Source of the DNA: Marinobacter goseongensis
Lineage (GTDB): Bacteria; Pseudomonadota; Gammaproteobacteria; Pseudomonadales; Oleiphilaceae
Direction: 5' to 3'
Assembly (NCBI RefSeq): GCF_023156235.1
Contig: NZ_JAKZAI010000005.1
Span: forward strand, 62,001 to 126,000
Length of the DNA stretch: 64,000 nt
Positions 16,879-23,823 of the stretch are shown here, one piece after another (position 1 is the stretch's first letter; every line of letters starts with the position of its first letter). The position numbers and the translations under genes were made by a program. The notes beneath the pieces were generated by a model. That model saw only the letters and a list, made by a program, of their open reading frames with translations. It ran no database searches and was not told the origin of the DNA.

Positions 16879-19440
16879 CTACTCCCGAAGGCCATCCGGG
16901 CCCGCCATTGGCGCGTCTGCCAACGATGTTCTGCGGGCCCGGCGGTAAAGCCAGGCCAGACCCAGCAAGGCCAGGCCGAGCCCCATGAAGGCGGCCACAC
17001 GCCAAAGCCCCTGCAGGCCAGACATATCAATCAGGAAAATCTTGCCAATCACCAGACCCAGTAACGCCATGCCCGCCTTATACAGTACCGGGTGATGACG
17101 CCCGGTGGCGTACAGGATTGCGACGATGGCATACGCCATCCCCACCACGGAATAACTGTAAAGCTCACCTTCGGAGACACCGGAGGACAGGGCCATGTCA
17201 CTGCCCTGCCAGAGCTGCCGGATTTCAAAGGCGGTGAACAGCAGAAAGCCCGACGCCGCCACACACAGCGCCCAGAACCGCGGTGCCAGCTGCGGGAACC
17301 GCGACACGGCCAGCGCCAGCAGGACCGGCGCGCCATAAGCCAGTAACAACAGATTGAACACCGGCGTGGCGCTGATGGCCTCGGAGCCCCACCAGGGATT
17401 GTGCCAGGTCAGCAGCGTCAGATAGCTCACACCGGCCAGGCCCAACAACACCCACGAGAACAACCGGTACAGCCAGGCCAGGGACTCACTCACCCGCGCC
17501 CGCACGCCGTAACTCAGGCTCAGGGCACCCCACAGCAGTGTGTTCAGTGCCGCCTCGGTAAAGCTGTACTGCTGCGTGAAAATGTCGCCGTCATAGAGCC
17601 AGTAACGCAGTTCCGCACCCAGAAACAACACCAGCAGGTGCAGGGTCGCGGCTTCCAGCCAAGGGCGGATCGCGGTGTTGCGGGCAGCCAGCCAGGTTGC
17701 CACACCCGCACACAGTGTGGCGCCGCCATAGGTCCACAACGACCAGTGCGCCTCGGTGTCGTAGCCTGCCAACCACGGATTGAAAGTCAGGCGGGCGACC
17801 ACCAGGGCAAGCGCCAGTTTCAGCAGCAGGTGCAACTGCGGCATCCGGTAGCGGCGCGCCAGCCAGGTGAGACTGACAAACTGAACCGATAACGCGAGCG
17901 TCAGTGAGGCCTCGCGGAATACCATCACCGCCGCCAATGAGTAGCAGATGTGTGCCGCGAGAATCGCCCAGACAACGCCGCTGCGGCCGTTGGCCCGCCG
18001 CTCCAGCCAACCGGCGATGACGCCATACAGGCCCGCCAGAATCAGGGTTGCCGTTGCCCAGGTCAGCGACAGTTCAGCACGCTGAATCAGTAGCCATCCC
18101 AGAACCAGCCAGACCACCGGCGCCAGCAGGGTGAACGACGCCCAGCGCTGACGCTCCGGCGCCCGCACCCAGTGCCAGAGCCCCAGGCCTGCTGTCAGCA
18201 CCGCAGCGAGCATCAGGTAGGCCACGAAGTCCCGATGGAGCATGACCGGCATCGCCAACCGATAGGTGCCGTCAACATTGATCACCGTTGCCAGCATCAA
18301 CCAACCCACGGCGCTGGCCAGCACCGCGCCCCAGGGCAGATACCACAGCGCGCCGCGGCTCTGGGGCACCAGTGCCGCTACCGGCAGAATCAGCAACCAG
18401 CCCAGCATCAATGGATCGGACATGCCCTGGCCGCCAATCGACAAACCCCACAGCGCCAACAGCACCAGCAGTACCTCCCGCAAGCGCGGTACTTCGCTGC
18501 GGATCCTGCCCGCCACCAGCGCAAACACGGCAAACAGACCCGCCAGGTACCAGGGCATGGCCGCCTCGGCCGGGGCCGCGGAACTGGCCACAAGCCACCA
18601 CAGCACGGCACCGGTGACTGTGGCATACCAGAGCCAGTCGCGGAATACGTAGCGCATGAGCAACAACGAGCTGAGAGATATCAGAAAGCTGTAGGCCAGC
18701 ACAAAAGCCACGTTGCCGCTGTCGCCGCCCACTAACAGCGGCACCAGATAGGCACCGCTCAGCCCCATGATGGCCAACACCGGCCCATGCAACAGCGCCA
18801 ACACCATGGTGCCCAGGGAAACCGCGGCCAATCCCGTCAGCCCCACCGTGGGCCCGATCAGCCCGTAGTGGTGAACGCCAGCCAGCAAGGCCGCATAGAG
18901 CGTGATGCTGCCGCCGCCCGCCAGCGCCGCGAAGACATCATCGCTGCCCCGGTGCCGCCGCCGCAGCCATTCGGCGCCGCCGTGCAGGGCCAGGCCACTG
19001 ATCAGCGCCAATAACAGTTGTTGCACCGGACCTATGTAGCCGGCACTGATGGAATGGCTGACCATGAAGATGCCCGCCAGCGCGACACTCAGGCCACCGA
19101 GCCAGACCATCCAGTGTTCCTTGAGGGCGCTGAAAAAGCGGTCAACATGCGGGGAGGGGTGACTCCCGGTAGCCACCGGCTCATCCGGTTCACCCGGCTC
19201 GTCCAGCTCAAGCGGCGGCAAAGGCGTTATCCGGGGCTCGTCCGGCACAGGGTCGCTGGCCGGCGGCACCGCGCCCTTGAATTGGTTCACCTGCGCCCGC
19301 AGCGACGCCACTTCCTGCGTCAGCGCCGCGAGCTGTCTGGCCTGCTGATGGCGCTGTCGAAACGCCAGAAACCCCAGCACCGAACCAACCGGAACCAACA
19401 GCGCAAATCCAACCACAACAATGATCAGTAATGCTTCCAA
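16879..19440 (-). CDS. DUF2339 polytopic membrane protein
   Basis: 853 aa. An N-terminal helix and a short coiled coil (QLAALTQEVASLRAQVNQF, about 37-55) are followed by a proline- and acid-rich linker (about 58-95) and then more than 20 hydrophobic helices to the end. DUF2339 proteins have this organisation and no assigned role. The recurring GG-rich, aromatic-flanked helices suggest an envelope-associated function, but nothing specific can be read. It lies upstream of the crotonase gene on the same strand. Confidence 0.85.
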   Translation of the reverse strand: MEALLIIVVVGFALLVPVGSVLGFLAFRQRHQQARQLAALTQEVASLRAQVNQFKGAVPPASDPVPDEPRITPLPPLELDEPGEPDEPVATGSHPSPHVDRFFSALKEHWMVWLGGLSVALAGIFMVSHSISAGYIGPVQQLLLALISGLALHGGAEWLRRRHRGSDDVFAALAGGGSITLYAALLAGVHHYGLIGPTVGLTGLAAVSLGTMVLALLHGPVLAIMGLSGAYLVPLLVGGDSGNVAFVLAYSFLISLSSLLLMRYVFRDWLWYATVTGAVLWWLVASSAAPAEAAMPWYLAGLFAVFALVAGRIRSEVPRLREVLLVLLALWGLSIGGQGMSDPLMLGWLLILPVAALVPQSRGALWYLPWGAVLASAVGWLMLATVINVDGTYRLAMPVMLHRDFVAYLMLAAVLTAGLGLWHWVRAPERQRWASFTLLAPVVWLVLGWLLIQRAELSLTWATATLILAGLYGVIAGWLERRANGRSGVVWAILAAHICYSLAAVMVFREASLTLALSVQFVSLTWLARRYRMPQLHLLLKLALALVVARLTFNPWLAGYDTEAHWSLWTYGGATLCAGVATWLAARNTAIRPWLEAATLHLLVLFLGAELRYWLYDGDIFTQQYSFTEAALNTLLWGALSLSYGVRARVSESLAWLYRLFSWVLLGLAGVSYLTLLTWHNPWWGSEAISATPVFNLLLLAYGAPVLLALAVSRFPQLAPRFWALCVAASGFLLFTAFEIRQLWQGSDMALSSGVSEGELYSYSVVGMAYAIVAILYATGRHHPVLYKAGMALLGLVIGKIFLIDMSGLQGLWRVAAFMGLGLALLGLAWLYRRARRTSLADAPMAGPDGLRE

Positions 19441-19593
19441 GCCCTGCTCCCTGCGTCAGTGATTCTCGGGTGCGTTCCCCGTTCAGGTACCCGCCTTCCC
19501 GAACCGGGATAGTCTAACCGGTTCCGCCCGGTTCACCCAGACGTACCGGGCTCAACACGGGACAGTGGTCACACTCCGCCCGCGGCGCAAAAA

Positions 19594-19630
19594 GTTGCTA
19601 ACAAAAACTGTGGATAACTGTGTTAGCAAC
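19594..19630. repeat. 10-bp inverted repeat enclosing a DnaA box
   Basis: GTTGCTAACA (19594-19603) and TGTTAGCAAC (19621-19630) are perfect inverted arms around 17 bases. The spacer contains TGTGGATAA at 19609-19617, the exact consensus DnaA box (TTATCCACA on the other strand). It may be a protein-binding site or a cruciform-forming element; no cluster of further DnaA boxes is visible nearby. Confidence 0.55.
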
Positions 19631-19763
19631 GGCGGGAAAGGCTCGCTGAAACCCTTTGCCACGGGGGTTCTCATAATATGACCGTAAATTGACCGCACTC
19701 TCTTTTTATCGTGGCCCGACTTTCCCACAATGATTGACCTTGACGTTATACACAGCAACAATG

Positions 19764-19779
19764 CTGTATATCCATACAT
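19764..19779. promoter_or_regulatory. LexA-like palindrome
   Basis: CTGTATATCCATACAT differs from the gammaproteobacterial LexA core CTGT-N8-ACAG only at the last base. It is 67 bases upstream of the zincin gene start. One mismatch in a core position makes this a weak call. Confidence 0.25.
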
Positions 19780-19845
19780 GTTATTATAAACGGTCGGCGC
19801 CGCAGCGATGGCCCGTTTGCAGTAACCGGCAAGGAATGTTTCATC

Positions 19846-20595
19846 ATGAGGTTTTCGGAGCAGCAACCGGGCTTCGCCACCATACGGCGGCGCTTTGACT
19901 TTCGCAGCATCGAGATCGGGCGCTGGGTGTCGGAGCCCGAGCGAGATCGCGCAGCAACACAGTTCCAGCAAGCGCTTGATGACCTGATGTCGGTACTGCG
20001 GGGGCCGGAACACCTGATTTCACTGAGGCAGACCCTGGGGCTGCAATACGGCATTGGCGGCAGGCCCGGCGTGGCAGCCCATTACATTCCGGCAACGCGG
20101 CAGCTGGCTCTTGCCAAGAACGCGGGGGCCGGCAGCCTGGCCCATGAATGGTTCCATGCCTTTGATCACTACATGGGCAGCCGTATGTTCAAGGGCTCCC
20201 AGGGGGCGCAGTTTGCGTCCAGCGCCTGGCTTGACCACGCCAAACCCGACGCCCATCCGCTGAATGCCCTGCTGGGCAACTGCTTTCAGGTGATTATCCT
20301 GAACCGCGAGGGCTCATTGCCCAGCGAGCTGTTTGAGCAGTCGAGCAAAACCGACCGGGAGCTGGGGGTTCTTTACTACGCCCGGCCAGAAGAGTTGTGT
20401 GCCCGCGCCTTCGAGGCCTTTGTTGAAGACAGCAACCCCGCCAGCCCGTTCCTGGTTCGTGGCAGCCGCCACTCCGACGAGGCCAGAGCGGGGTTGTATC
20501 CTCAAGGTGAGCACCGGGAACGCATCAACATCGCTTTCGAACACTACTTCAGCGCGCTGGGCCGCGCCCTTTACCGGGAACTCGACACGGCCTGA
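19846..20595 (+). CDS. CLCA_X family zincin-like protein
   Basis: 249 aa cytoplasmic protein without a signal peptide. The central AHEWFHAFDHYMG (about 102-114) contains the HExxH zinc motif of metallopeptidases, and the later EELCARAFEAFVED (about 184-197) could supply a third ligand. The overall sequence matches what is annotated in gammaproteobacteria as CLCA_X, named for a resemblance to the metallopeptidase region of CLCA proteins. Substrate and role are unknown. It is transcribed alone and meets the DUF2750 gene tail to tail 3 bases later. Confidence 0.75.
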   Translation: MRFSEQQPGFATIRRRFDFRSIEIGRWVSEPERDRAATQFQQALDDLMSVLRGPEHLISLRQTLGLQYGIGGRPGVAAHYIPATRQLALAKNAGAGSLAHEWFHAFDHYMGSRMFKGSQGAQFASSAWLDHAKPDAHPLNALLGNCFQVIILNREGSLPSELFEQSSKTDRELGVLYYARPEELCARAFEAFVEDSNPASPFLVRGSRHSDEARAGLYPQGEHRERINIAFEHYFSALGRALYRELDTA

Positions 20596-20598
20596 GCT

Positions 20599-20982
20599 CT
20601 AGAAGTTCGACAGCTCGTCCTGCAGGTCCTGCCTGAGCTCATCCGGCTCGGTGATCCACAGGGTTTTGTCCAGCCCCGGAAACACGCCGATGTCCAGGCC
20701 GTCTTTGGCCAGACCGGGAATCCACTTCTTGAGAAAATCCGGCAGCGACAGACTCTTTGGTGTGAGTTCGTCACCGCTCTTGGCGTACGCTGCGGCGAAA
20801 TCAGCGCTGGGCCAGACCGGCAGGTATTCCACATCGCCATCGTCGGCAGCAATTTTCAGAAACCGGTTCTCGGCATTCACCAGAATCCAGATTTCCCGTT
20901 CCTCGCCAACCTGGCTGAGGAAATAGTCGTACCGCTCCTCACCATCAAGTTCGAGAATGGCAGTCAGCTCTTCATTGGTCAT
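20599..20982 (-). CDS. DUF2750 domain protein
   Basis: 127 aa acidic cytoplasmic protein matching DUF2750 (ERYDYFLSQVGEEREIWILV, then LPVWPSADFAAAY and the late FPGLDKTLWITEPDEL). Members are widespread, single-domain and uncharacterised. It starts close after the small anchored protein gene at 21007-21366 on the same strand (24-base gap), so the two may be co-transcribed. Confidence 0.8.
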   Translation of the reverse strand: MTNEELTAILELDGEERYDYFLSQVGEEREIWILVNAENRFLKIAADDGDVEYLPVWPSADFAAAYAKSGDELTPKSLSLPDFLKKWIPGLAKDGLDIGVFPGLDKTLWITEPDELRQDLQDELSNF

Positions 20983-21006
20983 GGTTTGGCTCTCTGTTCC
21001 CGGCCT

Positions 21007-21366
21007 TCAGTGTTGGGCCAGGCAATCCGTCATGGTAAGGGCAACATCCCGGAAGACCGCCTCAGAGCGGATCGTTTCCGGAAAACTGTCGTAAATCGCG
21101 CGTCGGCACAGGGAATTGCGGGACTCGCTGCGCTCAACACACCCGGCATATGCCTGACTTCCCGCCGCTTCACCGGTGATGTCTTCGCAATGCTCGGGAA
21201 TCCGTGACACAACCCAGTCCACCACCTCCCCACGCTCCACCGGATTCGCCGCCGGATTGGCGAAACGAGCGGGATCGCCGGCATCGGGCTTGTCACGGGT
21301 CAGATCCCAGGCAACATAAACCAGCGCAGCTGAAACCAGTATGACGGTCGCTTTGGGGAATTTCAT
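21007..21366 (-). CDS. Small membrane-anchored or exported protein, unknown
   Basis: 119 aa. An N-terminal hydrophobic helix (KATVILVSAALVYVAWDLT, about 5-23) lacks a clear signal peptidase site, so it may be an anchor. The rest is hydrophilic with four cysteines (HCED, YAGCVERS, SLCRRA, TDCLAQ), whose spacing could allow two disulfides in the periplasm. I do not recognise the family. It lies upstream of the DUF2750 gene. Confidence 0.65.
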   Translation of the reverse strand: MKFPKATVILVSAALVYVAWDLTRDKPDAGDPARFANPAANPVERGEVVDWVVSRIPEHCEDITGEAAGSQAYAGCVERSESRNSLCRRAIYDSFPETIRSEAVFRDVALTMTDCLAQH

Positions 21367-21447
21367 TGAGGTGTTTCCGGTTGTTTAAGGCAAATGGCGT
21401 GCCCAGCATACGCCAAGAGCTTCACCCCCAGAAGACCCTGTTCCACC

Positions 21448-22395
21448 TCAGGCCATCAAAAATTCGAGGAAGTAGCTGTACAACCCGATACCGACAATCA
21501 CGTTGAACGGAAAGGTCACACCCAGTGACGCCAGCATGGCCAACCCGATGTCCGCGTCGGGAATTCCGTGCCGGACGGCCACCGGTGCCGCGATATAGGA
21601 GGCACTGGCCGTCAGGGTACCCAGCACCACGATGGTTCCCGGTTCCAGACCAAGCCACACGCCAGTCAGCAGGCCGGGGATCGAGAGCAGCGGGGGCAGG
21701 CAGAGCGCGAAGGCAATCACCCGCCAGTGGCGCAGCTGGATCTTGCGCAAGGTGTCTGCCGCCACCAGCCCCATTTCCAGCAGGAACAGCGACAACACCA
21801 GCGAGAAGGCCCCGGTCAACGGCGCGGTGACACCATCTCCGTTATCCGGCCCATACAGAATGCCGATGATGACACCGCCCACCAGCAACACCACACTGCG
21901 ATTGGTCAGAGTTTCCTGCCATAGGGGCGTGCCCGTCCCACTCATGCTGGCGCCGCCCTGCTGATAGCGCCGGTACAGCCACAGCCCGGTCAGAATAGCC
22001 GGCAATTCCAGCAGCACCAGGTAAAGGGTCACTTGTCCGCCGGTCGCCAGGCCTCTCGATTCCACCCAGGCCAATGCCACCGCGAACGTGCCGGCACTGA
22101 CCGAGCCGTAGTGCGCACAGAAACTGGCGGCGTCAGCCACGTTCAGACGCACCAGATGGCGCAGCAATGGAAACAGGATCAGCGGAATCACGAAGCCCAG
22201 AGCGATAACCGCCAGCACCTGCGACAGCAGCCCCCAGTGCAGGTTGCCATGAAGCGCCATTCCGCCCTTGAGACCGATGGTCAGCATCAGCAGCAGACTG
22301 AGAATATCGTATACGGCCTTGGGAATGGTCAAATCCGAGCGCAGCGCGCCCGCCACCACACCGAGCAGAAAAAACATCACGATAATATCGGGCAT
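21448..22395 (-). CDS. sbtA: Sodium-dependent bicarbonate transporter SbtA family
   Basis: 315 aa inner-membrane permease with about ten helices. The two halves carry related motifs (VAGALRSDLTIPKAVYDILS and IGLKGGMALHG in the first, LGTLTASASYIAAPVAVRHG in the second), as in the SbtA/DUF897 family that imports bicarbonate with sodium. Similar proteins in marine heterotrophs are thought to supply bicarbonate for carboxylations. A terminator-like hairpin lies 17 bases upstream of the start codon. Confidence 0.88.
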   Translation of the reverse strand: MPDIIVMFFLLGVVAGALRSDLTIPKAVYDILSLLLMLTIGLKGGMALHGNLHWGLLSQVLAVIALGFVIPLILFPLLRHLVRLNVADAASFCAHYGSVSAGTFAVALAWVESRGLATGGQVTLYLVLLELPAILTGLWLYRRYQQGGASMSGTGTPLWQETLTNRSVVLLVGGVIIGILYGPDNGDGVTAPLTGAFSLVLSLFLLEMGLVAADTLRKIQLRHWRVIAFALCLPPLLSIPGLLTGVWLGLEPGTIVVLGTLTASASYIAAPVAVRHGIPDADIGLAMLASLGVTFPFNVIVGIGLYSYFLEFLMA

Positions 22396-22411
22396 TGCAG
22401 AAAAATCTCCG

Positions 22412-22438
22412 GCAAAAGAAAGGGCCCCGCAGGGCCCT
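22412..22438 (-). terminator. Rho-independent terminator just before sbtA
   Basis: On the minus strand AGGGCCC, loop TGCG, GGGCCCT is followed by TTCTTTT. The 7-bp stem and T-rich tail are canonical. It follows the 22455-22817 gene, but it lies so close to sbtA that it may also act as an attenuator for it. Confidence 0.75.
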
Positions 22439-22454
22439 CAGAGGAACAATGACA

Positions 22455-22817
22455 TCACGCCGATCCCGCTCGCTGGACCGCGGGCCTGAAGATCACGTCG
22501 CTCAGGGGGTAGCCGGCGACGACTGATTTACGCTCTTCCGCTGGCGTGACCTCAAAGAGGTGGTACGCCTCGGGGCCAAACGGATCCAGCGCGGTATCCA
22601 GATACTGGTAGCTGTCTGGTACCGGATCGCCGGAGTACACCACCACGAACTGTCGTTCAACCGTCGGAATGGTGACATTCAGGGGCTGCTCGACCCACAG
22701 ATAGACCCCTTTTTGCGCGACCAGGTATTCGCATCGCACGATCTTGCAGCCCTCTCGCAGATTAAGGGTAGTGGGCTCTTTGCCGCACTCGAGACGGAAC
22801 TTGTGGATAGTTTTCAT
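22455..22817 (-). CDS. DUF7352-like small protein
   Basis: 120 aa. The N-terminus MKTIHKFRLE, a repeated strand pattern and VYLWVEQPLNVTIPTVERQF, then VVVYSGDPVPDS, resemble the small all-beta DUF7352 proteins often seen in phages and mobile DNA; here the C-terminus is longer. No function is known. The start at 22817 follows GGAGAG; an upstream in-frame ATG would add an unlikely cysteine- and tryptophan-rich segment. It lies between the LysR gene and sbtA, all on one strand. Confidence 0.6.
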   Translation of the reverse strand: MKTIHKFRLECGKEPTTLNLREGCKIVRCEYLVAQKGVYLWVEQPLNVTIPTVERQFVVVYSGDPVPDSYQYLDTALDPFGPEAYHLFEVTPAEERKSVVAGYPLSDVIFRPAVQRAGSA

Positions 22818-22914
22818 GGGCGACTCTCCTGTGATGGAACACGGTTTCATCATCCACCAACAAAAGATCGAAAAGAACAAAGTTTTATCTGATTTATAGA
22901 TCGGTTTTTTCGAG

Positions 22915-23820
22915 CTAATCCATCAGCTCCCGACGTTCCTTTAACAGCTCCGTGACGGCGTCGTTATGACTGCCGCGGGCTCGGGTTACAGCGTAAAGGG
23001 TGTCTCTGACATCATCGATACTGGCCACGTGCACCACCTGATACTGCCGGCACACCTCATCGCGAATCGAGGTGGGGGCGGCGAAATACCCTAGCCCATG
23101 ACGGCCGAACACCTTGATCAGCGCACTGTCGTCCACCTCCGCCACCACATTCACGCGAATGCCCTGGCTGGAAAACCAGTTCATCAACGCATTGATGTAG
23201 GGAGCGTCGAGGGACGTCGCCAGAAACGGGCGGCCGTTCAGGCTGTCCGGAAAATTGCCGGACAGGCTGTCTGCCAGCTCTGGCGCCGCGTACAGAGACA
23301 TGGTGGAACTGGCGAGGCGGTAACTGCGGAACTGACTGGCCTCGCCGAAACCGGGCTGGCGATCGGTCAACACCACATCAAGCTCGCGTTGCCCCAGGCG
23401 CTTCAGCAATTCCGGCGTGTCGGCGGTGCGACAACTGAGCCGTACCTCACGGCGCAGAGACAGGGCGGGCTTCGTCAGATAGTAGGCGATGAGCTTGTGG
23501 ATCGATGCGGCAATTCCCACCGAAAGGCTTAACGGCCGATGTTCCGCCGGCTGGCGAAGCACATCGGTCAACGCCTGGGCGGTCTGAAACATGTCATCGG
23601 CGTAACCGAACACCGTTTGCCCGAAATCCGTCAGCTGCAGCGCCCGATTGGCACGGCGAAACAGCGCGTTACCGAGGGCGGCTTCAAACGCAGCCAACTG
23701 ACCGCTGAGGGTCTGGGGTGTCAGCGAAAGATGTTCAGCGGCCCTGACAATGGCGCCTTCGCGGGCAATGACCCAGAAATAGTAAAGATGGCGCAAATTC
23801 AGGTTATCGAGGTCAGACAC
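22915..23820 (-). CDS. LysR family regulator, NhaR-like
   Basis: 301 aa. The N-terminal helix-turn-helix (LNLRHLYYFWVIAREGAIVR, then AAEHLSLTPQTLSGQLAAFE) is typical of NhaR-type LysR proteins, with an effector domain from about 90 to 295. It starts with GTG after GGGGTGAGAG, only 3 bases after the stop of the upstream GGDEF-EAL gene. It probably controls sbtA, which follows one gene later; NhaR-like regulators in other bacteria answer to sodium, which would fit a sodium-coupled transporter. Confidence 0.88.
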   Translation of the reverse strand: MSDLDNLNLRHLYYFWVIAREGAIVRAAEHLSLTPQTLSGQLAAFEAALGNALFRRANRALQLTDFGQTVFGYADDMFQTAQALTDVLRQPAEHRPLSLSVGIAASIHKLIAYYLTKPALSLRREVRLSCRTADTPELLKRLGQRELDVVLTDRQPGFGEASQFRSYRLASSTMSLYAAPELADSLSGNFPDSLNGRPFLATSLDAPYINALMNWFSSQGIRVNVVAEVDDSALIKVFGRHGLGYFAAPTSIRDEVCRQYQVVHVASIDDVRDTLYAVTRARGSHNDAVTELLKERRELMD

Positions 23821-23823
23821 CTC

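Larger units (their letters stand above)
19441..19845. other. 405-base gene-free region with inverted repeats
   Basis: This is the only interval above 300 bases without a convincing gene. It separates the divergent DUF2339 and CLCA_X genes. It holds a CCGGTTC-rich stretch (19499-19533), an inverted repeat enclosing a consensus DnaA box (19594-19630) and an AT-rich, LexA-like palindrome (19764-19779). No open frame in it shows convincing coding character. Confidence 0.6.
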
